NCBI RefSeq assembly: GCF_900109755.1
Contig: NZ_FOAR01000023.1
Span: 1-64,000, forward strand
Direction of reading: 5' to 3'
DNA from: Pseudomonas agarici
GTDB taxonomy: Bacteria; Pseudomonadota; Gammaproteobacteria; Pseudomonadales; Pseudomonadaceae
Length of the DNA: 64,000 bases
Position numbers and translations under genes: made by a program. How positions within the stretch are numbered: position 1 is the stretch's first letter; each line of letters begins with the position of its first letter. Shown in pieces: positions 46,750 through 55,331 of the stretch. The notes under the pieces are model-generated. The model searched no databases. It was not told where the DNA came from and saw only the letters and a program-made list of their open reading frames with translations.

Positions 46750-47958
46750 ATGCAATTGCCTCTTTCCGGCGTCAAGGTACTCGATCTGACTCGCGCATTA
46801 TCCGGCCCTTTTTGCTCCATGATCCTGGCGGATCTGGGAGCCGAGGTCATCAAGGTCGAACCCACCCCCCATGGCGACATGATTCGTCAGTGGGGGCCGT
46901 TTGATGGCGATATAAGCGTCTATTATCTTAGCGCCAACCGAAACAAGAAGGACATTGGGGTCGATTTCCGTCAGGCTGAGGGATTGGCCTTGATCAAGGA
47001 ACTGGCACTGAAATCGGATGTGGTCGTGGAAAACTTCAAAGTGGGCACCATGGCTGCCATGGGACTGAGTTATGAAACACTCTGCGCCCACCGTCCGGAA
47101 CTCATCTACGCCTCCATCTCCGGCTTTGGCAGCACGGGTCCCGCCAGGAACTGGCCCGGATTCGACCAGATCGCGCAGGGCTATTCCGGCTTCATGAGCT
47201 TGACCGGCACGCCGGAATCAGGCCCGACTCGAGTGGGCACCGCCATCGGCGATCTTACTGCCGGCATGTGGGTCGCGATGGGGGTGTTGGCGGCCTATAT
47301 CGAGCGCCAGCGTAGCGGTCGTGGCCAACAGGTTGAGACCTCCTTGCTGGCCAGCCTGATCGGATTGCTCAGCGTTCAGGGTCAACGCTACCTGAGCGTT
47401 GGCGAAATTCCCGGCCCATCAGGCAACGTTCATCCAGTGATCGCCCCCTACGGCACATTCGAGACCGCCGATGGCCCGCTGAATCTGGCACCGGCGGCCC
47501 AGGATATGTGGATTCGCCTTTGCCATATTCTGGAGTTGCCGCAACTGACGCAAGACAGCCGCTTCAAGACCAACGCCGAGCGCATGCACAATAGCCTGGC
47601 GCTCAAGGCATTGCTCGAAGGCAGTTTGCGCAAGAAAACCCGCATGGAATGGACCTCGGCGATGATCGAGGCCGGCATACCGGCGGGGCCTATCAACACG
47701 TTGGAAGACGTATTCAATGACGAACAGGTGATCGCTTGCGGCTTGGTTGAAACCGTTGAACATCCACTACTCGGCGCACTGAAACAGGTGGCTCTGCCAA
47801 TAAAAATGGCTTCGCTGGCGCAAGGCTCCGTGCGTACCGCCCCGCCTTTGTTTGGTCAGCATACAAAGCAAGTGCTGGCCGATTACGGTCTCTCGCCAGA
47901 AACAATCGCGCAATTGTTAGAAAAGAAAGTGGTGCATCAATGTAACCGTTCATTCTGA
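46750..47958 (+). CDS. CaiB/BaiF family (type III) CoA-transferase
   Basis: A 402-aa protein, taking the ATG at 46750 (MQLPLSGVKVLDLTRALSGP) with AGGAG upstream; the in-frame ATG at 46699 lies in the promoter region. The family motifs are clear: SGPFCSMILADLGAEVIKVE at the start, the catalytic Asp in GDLTAGMWVAMGVLAAYIER, and GYSGFMSLTGTPESGP. These enzymes move CoA from one acyl-CoA to a free carboxylate. As first gene before a TRAP carboxylate importer and an enoyl-CoA hydratase-like gene, it probably activates the imported acid. The substrate cannot be named. Confidence 0.9.
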   Translation: MQLPLSGVKVLDLTRALSGPFCSMILADLGAEVIKVEPTPHGDMIRQWGPFDGDISVYYLSANRNKKDIGVDFRQAEGLALIKELALKSDVVVENFKVGTMAAMGLSYETLCAHRPELIYASISGFGSTGPARNWPGFDQIAQGYSGFMSLTGTPESGPTRVGTAIGDLTAGMWVAMGVLAAYIERQRSGRGQQVETSLLASLIGLLSVQGQRYLSVGEIPGPSGNVHPVIAPYGTFETADGPLNLAPAAQDMWIRLCHILELPQLTQDSRFKTNAERMHNSLALKALLEGSLRKKTRMEWTSAMIEAGIPAGPINTLEDVFNDEQVIACGLVETVEHPLLGALKQVALPIKMASLAQGSVRTAPPLFGQHTKQVLADYGLSPETIAQLLEKKVVHQCNRSF

Positions 47959-48018
47959 GCAGCACGAACGATAAGCCGTCTATGGTCAGAGTGTTATTAA
48001 TAATAAAAACGGAGATCA

Positions 48019-49020
48019 ATGATGAAATTCATGAACCTGGCGTTATTGGCAACCAGCGTGCTGATGTTGGGCACAGCTCAAGCCGAAACACTGAAGCTGA
48101 CCCATCAATGGCCGCAGGGCGATGGCCGTGACAAAGGCGCGCGGCAATTTGCCGACGAAGTCGTCAAACGCGATCCTTCGTTCAAGTTCCGGATTTATCC
48201 AGGCGCTTCGCTGATCAGCAACCCGATCAAGCAAATCGATGCGCTGGCGGGCGGTTCGATCGATCTGGCAATTTTTCCGCTGATCTACGGCGTGGGCAAA
48301 GCACCTGAATTTTCCATCACAATCCTGCCAGGAGCCGTCAGCAGCGTGCAGGATGCCATGCGTTTCAAAGGCACCGACTATGAAACGCAATTGCAGGCAG
48401 TCGCCGAGAAGCAGGGCTTTCATATTTTGACTTGGTGGTGGACAGAAGGTGGCATCGCCAACCGGATACGGCCAACCACCACACCGCAAACCGTTCAGGG
48501 CCTGAAGTTCAGGGGGGCCGACCGAACCGTGGACACCGTCCTGGAGAAAGCCGGCGCTTCGGTATACGCCATGCCATCCACCGAGCTGTACAACGCGATG
48601 CAAAGCGGCGTGCTGGACGGCTTGATGACCTCGTTTGAAACCTTGATGAGCATGCGTCTGTATGAGCAGGTCAAATACGCAACGCTGGGCGGTGATTACA
48701 CAATATTCGTGGTGTTTCAGCCATTGGTGATCTCGACAAGGGCGTGGAATGCGCTGACCCTGGAACAGAAGAAGATCTTCGAACAGGCTGCCGACGCCAC
48801 GCTGGCCGACTTCAATGCCGATCAGGACAAGATCAAAGCCGAGGTGGTCGCCAGGTTCAAGGCCGCGAAAGTCGACGTGCGGCAAATGTCGAAGGACGAA
48901 TACGACCAATGGCTGACCCTGGCCAAAAACACTGCATGGCCCGCCTATGCCAGCATCAGCCCGCAAGCCAAGCGTCTTTTGGAGGCCGTGGAACAACTCA
49001 ACCAAACCGCCCAGAAGTGA
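48019..49020 (+). CDS. TRAP transporter substrate-binding protein (DctP family)
   Basis: A 333-aa periplasmic protein. Residues 1-22 are a signal peptide ending in TAQA. The mature part has the DctP pattern: KLTHQWPQGDGRDKGARQFA, GGSIDLAIFPLIYGVGKAPE, and the conserved RTVDTVLEKAGASVYAMPST with the Arg expected to bind the substrate carboxylate. The start may be either of two adjacent ATGs, with CGGAG upstream. With the two membrane genes that follow it forms a tripartite sodium-driven importer for an organic acid. Confidence 0.92.
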   Translation: MMKFMNLALLATSVLMLGTAQAETLKLTHQWPQGDGRDKGARQFADEVVKRDPSFKFRIYPGASLISNPIKQIDALAGGSIDLAIFPLIYGVGKAPEFSITILPGAVSSVQDAMRFKGTDYETQLQAVAEKQGFHILTWWWTEGGIANRIRPTTTPQTVQGLKFRGADRTVDTVLEKAGASVYAMPSTELYNAMQSGVLDGLMTSFETLMSMRLYEQVKYATLGGDYTIFVVFQPLVISTRAWNALTLEQKKIFEQAADATLADFNADQDKIKAEVVARFKAAKVDVRQMSKDEYDQWLTLAKNTAWPAYASISPQAKRLLEAVEQLNQTAQK

Positions 49021-49075
49021 AGGCAGGCGGATGAGCCGCCCGATCCGTTCAACAATAATAAAAGCGGAGACGAAC

Positions 49076-49594
49076 ATGCATAGCTTTGATCGCTGGATAA
49101 CCCGTGTCAGCACTGCCCTGGCCGTACTTTCGGCCGGACTGCTGCTGGCGGCGACCCTGATCATCACGTGGATGGTGTTCAAGCGTACCATTGGCCTGCA
49201 GAACTCATGGGAACTGGAGCTTTCGATTGAACTGATGATCGCGGCGATTTTCCTGGCATCGCCCTACACGCTAGCCACTGGCGGTCACGTCAAGATGGAC
49301 CTGTTGAGTGTCATTCTGCCGGAGCGATTCAAGTACATGCTGGCACTGATAGCACAACTGTGTGCCTGCTTGATTTGCCTGTATCTGGCCTGGGAAGGAT
49401 GGCGCATGACTCAGCACGCCTTCGTCACCGCGGAGCGCGCCCTGGGGATCTGGCAGCCTCTGGCCTGGCCCAAATACGCCACGATTGCGTTGGGCATGCT
49501 GATCACCGCCCTGCAGTACGTGAGCTGCATGCATCAAGCCTATTGCCTGCGTCGTGATGCACATGAGAAGGAGGTTGCAGCATGTCTGAATTAG
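49076..49594 (+). CDS. TRAP transporter small permease (DctQ family)
   Basis: A 172-aa protein starting at the ATG at 49076 with AGCGGAGA upstream. Four membrane helices can be seen (STALAVLSAGLLLAATLIIT; LELSIELMIAAIFLASPYTL; LALIAQLCACLICLYLAW; YATIALGMLITALQYVS). This is normal for DctQ, which scaffolds the large permease. Its 3' end overlaps the next gene by 13 bp, indicating translational coupling. Confidence 0.9.
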   Translation: MHSFDRWITRVSTALAVLSAGLLLAATLIITWMVFKRTIGLQNSWELELSIELMIAAIFLASPYTLATGGHVKMDLLSVILPERFKYMLALIAQLCACLICLYLAWEGWRMTQHAFVTAERALGIWQPLAWPKYATIALGMLITALQYVSCMHQAYCLRRDAHEKEVAACLN

Positions 49595-50898
49595 AACTTG
49601 GCGCGTTGCTGTTCGTGGTGACCTTTGCCGTGCTGTTTTCCGGCATCCCGATTGCGTTCGGGCTGATTCTGGTGTCCGTGGCCTTCCTTTATTGCTTCGG
49701 AGACTTGAACGGTCTTGCGGCGATACCCACTACCTTCGTCGGCGAACTGTCCAACTTCGCGCTGTTGACCATCCCGTTATTCGTGCTGCTGGGCTGCGCC
49801 ATCGGCGCCTCTCGTGCGGGCAAGGACCTGTACGATTCGTTGCATCGCTGGATGTGCGCAATTCCCGGTGGCCTGGTTATCGCCAACATCATGGGGACTG
49901 GCCTGTTTGCCGCGATGTGCGGCTCCAGCCCCGCCACCGCTGCCGCCATCGGGCGTGTAGGTATTCCAGAAATGATCCGCCGAAATGTCCCCCCGCGCCT
50001 GGCTACAGGTGCGATTGCCGCAGGTGGCACGCTGGGCATTCTGATTCCGCCGTCGCTGACTTTCATCATCTACGGCATCATCACCCATACCTCCATCGCA
50101 CGCCTGTTCCTGGCCGGCGTCGTGCCCGGCATCATGCTGTTGGTGATCTTCGCCGTGTATGCCTGGGCCAGCAGCTATCGCCAACTGCGCAATGACCCGC
50201 AGCAGGTGACAGAACGCTACACACTCAGCGAGAAGATGTCGGGGCTGATCCGCATTCTGCCGTTCCTGGCCATCATCATTTCGGTGACGGTGGTCATGTA
50301 TGGCGGTTTTGCCACGCCTTCCGAAGTGGCTGCAATTGCCGCCTTTCTGGCCCTGGTGCTGGTGGTCGTGGTGTACCGGACATGGCATCTGGCCGAACTC
50401 TGGACAATCATGCGCGAGGCTGTGCGCGAGTCCTGCATGATTCTGATGATCGTGGCCGGCGCGGCGGTGTATGCCTACATGATGTCCTATCTCTACATCA
50501 CGCAAAGCCTGGCGCAATGGATGTTCAGTTGGAACCTGAGCAATTGGGAGCTGATTCTGGTGCTCAACGTGTTCCTGCTGATTGCCGGTTTCTTTCTGCC
50601 GGCAGTCTCGATCATCCTGATGAGCATGCCAGTGATTCTGCCGGTGCTGGTGCATAGCAATATCGATCTGATCTGGTTCGCGGTGATGCTGACGATCAAC
50701 CTGGAAATCGGCCTGATCCATCCGCCCATGGGGCTCAATCTGTTCGTAATCCGTGGCGTGGCGCCGCAGGTTGCGCTGCGCGACATCATGATGGGCGCCT
50801 TGCCCTTCGTCGCCATTCTGCTGGCCTTTATCGTGCTGCTGGCGATAGTCCCAGGCATCGCCACCGGGTTACCCGATCTGTTGATGGGGCCTGCCTGA
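49582..50898 (+). CDS. TRAP transporter large permease (DctM family)
   Basis: A 438-aa, highly hydrophobic protein of about 12 membrane segments. Family signatures include MGTGLFAAMCGSSPATAAAI and AAGGTLGILIPPSLTFIIYG in the first half and LEIGLIHPPMGLNLFVIRGV in the second. GCTTG-free; AAGGAGG precedes the ATG. It forms the transport channel with DctQ and receives the acid from the DctP protein. The gene is followed after 58 bp by the enoyl-CoA hydratase-like gene. Confidence 0.92.
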   Translation: MSELELGALLFVVTFAVLFSGIPIAFGLILVSVAFLYCFGDLNGLAAIPTTFVGELSNFALLTIPLFVLLGCAIGASRAGKDLYDSLHRWMCAIPGGLVIANIMGTGLFAAMCGSSPATAAAIGRVGIPEMIRRNVPPRLATGAIAAGGTLGILIPPSLTFIIYGIITHTSIARLFLAGVVPGIMLLVIFAVYAWASSYRQLRNDPQQVTERYTLSEKMSGLIRILPFLAIIISVTVVMYGGFATPSEVAAIAAFLALVLVVVVYRTWHLAELWTIMREAVRESCMILMIVAGAAVYAYMMSYLYITQSLAQWMFSWNLSNWELILVLNVFLLIAGFFLPAVSIILMSMPVILPVLVHSNIDLIWFAVMLTINLEIGLIHPPMGLNLFVIRGVAPQVALRDIMMGALPFVAILLAFIVLLAIVPGIATGLPDLLMGPA

Positions 50899-50956
50899 GC
50901 CACGCACATGACCGACAGATCCGGTACCACGACCAATCACCCTGCGAGGAAGACCA

Positions 50957-51700
50957 ATGCCTGATTTGAAAGAAGATGGTGTGCCACAGCTGACACTGAA
51001 GGGTGCAGTGGCAACCCTCACACTGTGTCGCCCTAGCCAGCACAATCGTATCGCACCACAAGACTGTGATGTGATCAGCCACCACCTACGGCAACTTGAG
51101 AAGACGCCTGAATTGCGCTTGCTGATCATCACCGGCAGCGCAAGCAAAACCTTCAGCTCCGGCTATACGCTGGGAGCAATCAATGACCAACTCGACAGCC
51201 GCTTTGAAAACATGCTGGATCACCTCGAACGTTTTCCATTGCCGACGCTGTGTGTGCTCAATGGCAGCGTCTATGGGGGCGCCACCGATCTGGCGTTGTG
51301 CTGCGACTTACGGATCGGCCTGCGCGGCACCCGCATGTTCATGCCAGCCGCCCGTATCGGTTTGCATTATTACCCCGGCGGCATACGGCGCTACGTCACA
51401 CTGTTAGGTCTGGCGGCGGCCAAAAAACTGTTCCTGACGGGCCTTAGCATCGACGACGACGAAATGCTGCGCATCGGTTTTCTGCACGAGCGGGTAGCCG
51501 CCGATGAGCTAGAGGCCACCGTCCGCCGGTACATCGACGGTATTCTTGAGGGCGAAACCAACGTGCTCATCACAATGAAGGCCGACTTGATGGCACAAGC
51601 GGCCAATACCGCGGACGAAGCCGTGATGCGCAGCCACTATGATCAATCGCTGAAATCAGCCAGCCTTGCCGCACGGTTGCAGGCGCTGGAAAAACTGTAG
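50957..51700 (+). CDS. Enoyl-CoA hydratase/isomerase family protein
   Basis: A 247-aa crotonase-fold protein. Oxyanion-hole segments are visible at about residues 68-76 (KTFSSGYTLG) and 100-120 (NGSVYGGATDLALCCDLRIG). The following PAARIGLHYYPGGIRRYVTL region normally carries one catalytic Glu; a Glu is not obvious there, so the reaction may be isomerisation, dehydration or hydrolysis instead of hydration. It ends the operon with the CoA-transferase and TRAP genes, suggesting that the CoA ester made by the transferase is processed here. Confidence 0.87.
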   Translation: MPDLKEDGVPQLTLKGAVATLTLCRPSQHNRIAPQDCDVISHHLRQLEKTPELRLLIITGSASKTFSSGYTLGAINDQLDSRFENMLDHLERFPLPTLCVLNGSVYGGATDLALCCDLRIGLRGTRMFMPAARIGLHYYPGGIRRYVTLLGLAAAKKLFLTGLSIDDDEMLRIGFLHERVAADELEATVRRYIDGILEGETNVLITMKADLMAQAANTADEAVMRSHYDQSLKSASLAARLQALEKL

Positions 51701-51765
51701 CGGCTGACTAACCTGTCCGGCCAGCTTGCCTTTGTCGAAGCTCTCATTGCGAAACAAAGGCTTCG

Positions 51766-52620
51766 TTAATCTTCATTGAGGAGAATAGGCAATATTTCGT
51801 TTAAGCCTGTTAAATCGCGGTCAAGGTGTATGACTGTAGGATTATTGCAATTGCTCTCTGCCACTTTCAACCTTATTTTTCTATCAACGGTAGGAGGAGG
51901 GCAATAAGCAAGCGAGACTGCAAATCCACTCAAAAATTCAACCGTCGAGTTAAGAATGAACGCCTGTCTACCAAGCAATGGGTGCATTCCTTGGAGTGGG
52001 AATATCCCGTCATTAGCACGCGTATTAGCCGCTACAAAATGCTCATTTTCAACAACACCATCTTCTTCAATCTGAAGAGTATCCTCATTAAAGTAGATTC
52101 GGCGTGCTAGCCTGACTTGCGCATTGGTAATCCCTCCGAAGGCAACCCATTCTCTTTGGTATCGAAAAGCCGATCGTGCGAAAGCAATGTCTCGTCGACT
52201 CTCATCTTCTGGAGGATTCCGCTCCAAAGCCTCCATATAACGATCGACCTCATAGAAATTCTGCTCTGCTCGTATTTCATATATATAAAGCGGGCGGACC
52301 CGCTGAGTTGGCGGAGTAAGTCGGAACCTCGTCTGCGCAACTTGACGTGCAGCTTCCAGCGTTTCTGCTGTTGCGACAAAAGCAGAGCCCTCTGGGCCTA
52401 GTTGCCTCAGGCTTACCCCTAAAACATGAGCCAATAAATAGTCGTTTTCTCCCCAAGGAGCAAAAGCCTTAGTGTTTTCTGGAGAAAATATTTCCTCAGG
52501 CGGTCGATCATCAACCCGATAGACCTTCTTTGGGGGTGCGGCCAGTACGCTGGAAAAAAACAAAATAGAAAGTAAAAAAACCGCGCCCCTGGCCTTCGTG
52601 AAAAAATGCTGCGATTTCAT
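51766..52620 (-). CDS. Pertussis-toxin-S1-like ADP-ribosyltransferase A subunit
   Basis: A 284-aa secreted protein. I start at the ATG at 52620 because it yields a signal peptide (residues 1-28, GAVFLLSILFFSSVLAA); the frame could begin as far up as 52758. The mature N-terminus VYRVDDRPPEEIF matches pertussis toxin S1 (VYRYDSRPPEDVF). Equivalents of its NAD-binding Arg (R35), His (H65 in NDYLLAHVLG) and catalytic Glu (E157 in YQREW) are present. The STS-type segment reads FVATA where S1 has FVSTS. Two Cys (C240, C258) frame a basic loop and are followed by a helical tail, as in A1-A2 disulfide-linked AB5 toxins. It lies last in an operon after two B-type genes. Confidence 0.85.
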   Translation of the reverse strand: MKSQHFFTKARGAVFLLSILFFSSVLAAPPKKVYRVDDRPPEEIFSPENTKAFAPWGENDYLLAHVLGVSLRQLGPEGSAFVATAETLEAARQVAQTRFRLTPPTQRVRPLYIYEIRAEQNFYEVDRYMEALERNPPEDESRRDIAFARSAFRYQREWVAFGGITNAQVRLARRIYFNEDTLQIEEDGVVENEHFVAANTRANDGIFPLQGMHPLLGRQAFILNSTVEFLSGFAVSLAYCPPPTVDRKIRLKVAESNCNNPTVIHLDRDLTGLNEILPILLNED

Positions 52621-52785
52621 ACTTTGAGCATTAGGGATGAGACCAAGAGCTTTCAATGAATAAACTAAAAGACCTGTTTTAAAAAAATTCGACATTTCAT
52701 ATAATCTGCAGAGAATCATCTCAACACCCAAGAACATGTATCTCTCTCCAATATTCATTCGAACCAGCCAGATTAACCAATAACC

Positions 52786-53139
52786 CTAACCACCATCAAC
52801 AGAATAGAACGGCAGATTATTTATAATTATCTTATTCATTTCTCCGTTGCTGCAATACTCATCAATTTTTACCTCTCGACCGGTAGCATATGCTGTTAGC
52901 AATATCGAAACCATAATCCGCCCGCCTATCTTGTCCACGCCATATTTTGGACTCAGCTTCACCTTGTAGTTTGGATATCCCTTTATTGTAAAAGTCGGAT
53001 AATACATATCATTGCCATACTCAATAGAATCTACCGGGCCGGATCTCGGTGGGCATTTATATTCTTCAGAGTAGGCATGTGCGCAGAAAAAAATTGTCAC
53101 AATCATGACAAACAAATTTGATTTATTTAGGAAAAACAT
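52786..53139 (-). CDS. AB5-type toxin B-subunit-like secreted protein, type 2
   Basis: A 117-aa protein with a signal peptide (NLFVMIVTIFFCAHAYS) and a mature part of about 95 residues. The core YPNYKVKLSPKYGVDKIGGR, then ILLTAYATGREVKI and a Cys near each end, follow the pattern of small OB-fold B subunits of the pertussis/subtilase group, where a helix of the form (L)xxAYxTGxxV packs in the pentamer. It is a paralogue of the gene at 54767. It lies between the type 1 B gene and the A gene, with 165 bp to the A start as placed. The B-subunit role is an inference from pattern and context. Confidence 0.7.
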   Translation of the reverse strand: MFFLNKSNLFVMIVTIFFCAHAYSEEYKCPPRSGPVDSIEYGNDMYYPTFTIKGYPNYKVKLSPKYGVDKIGGRIMVSILLTAYATGREVKIDEYCSNGEMNKIIINNLPFYSVDGG

Positions 53140-53208
53140 GATATACCATTGTTAATAGTGCAACTAATCAGAGAGAAATAGTTAGATGCGATTATGAAAA
53201 ATAAGGCC

Positions 53209-53535
53209 TTAGGTTTTATAGCTGATACGAACTTTATTTACATGCCCATCTCCCTCGCAATATCCGACATACACATCCGAACCTGTCACGTATGCCGTTA
53301 ACACTATTGCCGTCATGACCTTTCCATAACTCTTGTCGATACCATAATCCGGGCTTATCAACATCCAATCATACGGATAATCAACCAACACAAAAGAGAG
53401 ATAATTAAAACTGTTATCAAAATGAACCCTATCTATCTTACCAATCTTGTTCGGCGCTGGCGCGCACGAATTTGCATATAAGTCGGTGGACATCAGAAAA
53501 AACAAGCATAAGATAATCAACCTATAAATATACAT
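53209..53535 (-). CDS. AB5-type toxin B-subunit-like secreted protein, type 1
   Basis: A 108-aa protein starting at an ATG with GAGGTG 5 nt upstream. The signal peptide is LIILCLFFLMSTDLYA. The mature protein starts with CAPAPNKIGKIDRVHF and has the core ISPDYGIDKSYGK, then IVLTAYVTGSDVYVG, and ends in VNKVRISYKT. It shares the NKIGKIDR block and overall plan with the gene at 54377 and is a more distant relative of the type 2 genes. It is the first gene of the leftward operon B1-B2-A. A heteromeric B ring is possible. Confidence 0.7.
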   Translation of the reverse strand: MYIYRLIILCLFFLMSTDLYANSCAPAPNKIGKIDRVHFDNSFNYLSFVLVDYPYDWMLISPDYGIDKSYGKVMTAIVLTAYVTGSDVYVGYCEGDGHVNKVRISYKT

Positions 53536-54376
53536 TACTACACCTCACCAAATAGGCTCATCGCATTCATGACTGGATATATTTTTTGGCTGGGTTAGTA
53601 GCATAGTTTCCGCACCTCTGTAGAACCAGCTTTCACCCACCGCGACTGCAATTTAGAACTTTGAAAAATACTTTTCCCTAGTAATTTTTATAGTTTTCCC
53701 CTGTATCAGGATAGTTGTCACCCGACCGGACTCATCAAAGCGCGTGGCACCAAGTAGCGTATTACTGGACTGGAGCGCAAGCTGCGGGCAAGGAAAAGGC
53801 ACTGGCGCAGGCCGTTGCCATTCTAGGGTTGAGCAAAAACTCACTGTCTACTTGGGGGGGACGACAACAAGAACCGCTAACCTCGTCGCCAGAACGGCTG
53901 CAATTCGTTGACTGGTTAGCTGAAGCCGTCGCTGCCGAGCTGGGCGCAACGCTGGACAGAAGATGACGTTTGCAAACCGACGCACAAACTACAACGGTAC
54001 GCGCCACGCCGGTCAATGCCCTGAGCCAGGACGAGCGTGACGCCCTATAATCAGACGTTCTATCGCACAAATCGACGATACTGAGGTTAGTCAGAAATGC
54101 ATGACTACTTCGAGCCATTCTAGATATGTATGACCCCCAGAAAAAATCCGGTTTTTTAAAGTAGTATAGCCTCTCACTGAATTTATCTTATTTTCTCTAA
54201 AACTATTAATATTACTAGGGAAAAATCCGTTTCGGAGCCCGATAATATGCGGACATGAAACATGGTGTCATGCTGAACATGAAGCATAACAACCATACCT
54301 TTTATTTGATTAATACCAACGCCATCACGAGCTTGCCATTAACGATATAACCCCTATTTAATGAGGTGAATCTCCA
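53536..54376. other. Divergent intergenic region of the toxin locus
   Basis: About 840 bp between the two B-gene pairs. Both ends are AT-rich and must carry the divergent promoters. The GC-rich middle (about 53730-54050) is a transposase relic. No direct operator motif was seen. Confidence 0.5.
53730..54053 (+). mobile_element. Degraded insertion-sequence transposase fragment
   Basis: The GC-rich block reads on the plus strand as AVAILGLSKNSLSTWGGRQQ, with a helix-turn-helix look, and in another frame as TTTVRATPVNALSQDERDAL. The latter resembles the linker before the IS3-type integrase core (ALSQDERDALL). Frameshifts and a stop remove any function. It sits exactly between the divergent B-gene pairs. 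Confidence 0.45.
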
Positions 54377-54700
54377 ATGCGCTTTATGAGATTAATGTGT
54401 TTGTGTTATCTGTTTCTGGTATCCGCTGAATCATATGCAGCCTACTCGTGTGCGCCAGCGCCCAATAAAATTGGAAAAATTGATAGGATCAGTTTTTCCA
54501 ACAACGAGGATCATGTCAGATTTACCATAATTAACTACCCGTACAACTGGATGGCACTAAGCCCAAAATATGACATAGACACGGACTATGGGCGAACCAT
54601 GATGGAAATATTACGAGCAGCGTTCGCTACGGGTTCGAATGTTGATATTCACTGTACGAATGGAGAGGTTAATAAAATCCGCATCAGCTACCAACCCTGA
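54377..54700 (+). CDS. AB5-type toxin B-subunit-like secreted protein, type 1 paralogue
   Basis: A 107-aa protein with GAGGTG 8 nt before the ATG and a signal peptide (LMCLCYLFLVSAESYA). The mature sequence repeats the type 1 pattern: CAPAPNKIGKIDRISF, LSPKYDIDTDYGRTM, AAFATGSNVDIHC, VNKIRISYQP. It is first in a rightward pair that mirrors the leftward B pair, but no A gene follows. It may serve as an alternative ring component for the single A subunit or be a relic of a second toxin operon. Confidence 0.7.
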   Translation: MRFMRLMCLCYLFLVSAESYAAYSCAPAPNKIGKIDRISFSNNEDHVRFTIINYPYNWMALSPKYDIDTDYGRTMMEILRAAFATGSNVDIHCTNGEVNKIRISYQP

Positions 54701-54766
54701 TATTTTTCCTTCAAGAAAAATCTTGTCTATTTCTAAAATTTTCACCTTGCCAAACATTGGTGCGCT

Positions 54767-55114
54767 ATGACCTCGCTAAAATCAGCCATATGCATTCTCG
54801 TTTTAACAGCCCTCTCCTGCCTAGACGCTTACGCTGAAGATTATAAATGTGCGAAGCAATCCAGCGCAATAGACTCTATTGAATATGATAACAAAAATTA
54901 TTACCTTGTTTTTACACTTAAAAAAAGTCCAAATAATAAAATGATGCTGAGCCCATCGTATGGAGTAGATAAAGCACGCGGCCGAGCTATAGTTTTGATG
55001 TTGCTAACAGCATATGCTACCGGTCAAGAGGTCGACATTGGACCCTGTGTTGACGGGGACATGGATCAACTCACTATACAAACCCTGTCACAATCCTCTA
55101 GCGACAACCGTTGA
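54767..55114 (+). CDS. AB5-type toxin B-subunit-like secreted protein, type 2 paralogue
   Basis: A 115-aa protein with a signal peptide (AICILVLTALSCLDAYA). The mature part has DYKCAKQSSAIDSIEYDN, MMLSPSYGVDKARGR and MLLTAYATGQEVDIGPC, closely following the type 2 gene at 52786. It lies 66 bp after the type 1 paralogue. The following 200 bp hold no toxin A gene; a 74-codon frame at 55188 has no supportive motif. Confidence 0.7.
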   Translation: MTSLKSAICILVLTALSCLDAYAEDYKCAKQSSAIDSIEYDNKNYYLVFTLKKSPNNKMMLSPSYGVDKARGRAIVLMLLTAYATGQEVDIGPCVDGDMDQLTIQTLSQSSSDNR

Positions 55115-55331
55115 ATTTCCGATAAAGCAAATATCTGTCAACACCGGTTGAAAGCTGATCCACTAACACTTAAGGCTCTCGCGAACCATGGCCAGTTTTT
55201 TCTCTAGATTCCAGCGGTGCCGTCGCTCCCACCCCACAAGCCCCCCATTTTTATCATCAAACATACCCGTTTACCTATCCCTTATAGCAATGGGGAACCG
55301 GTGCCCTGTCCTTCATGGGGCTTATTCATAC

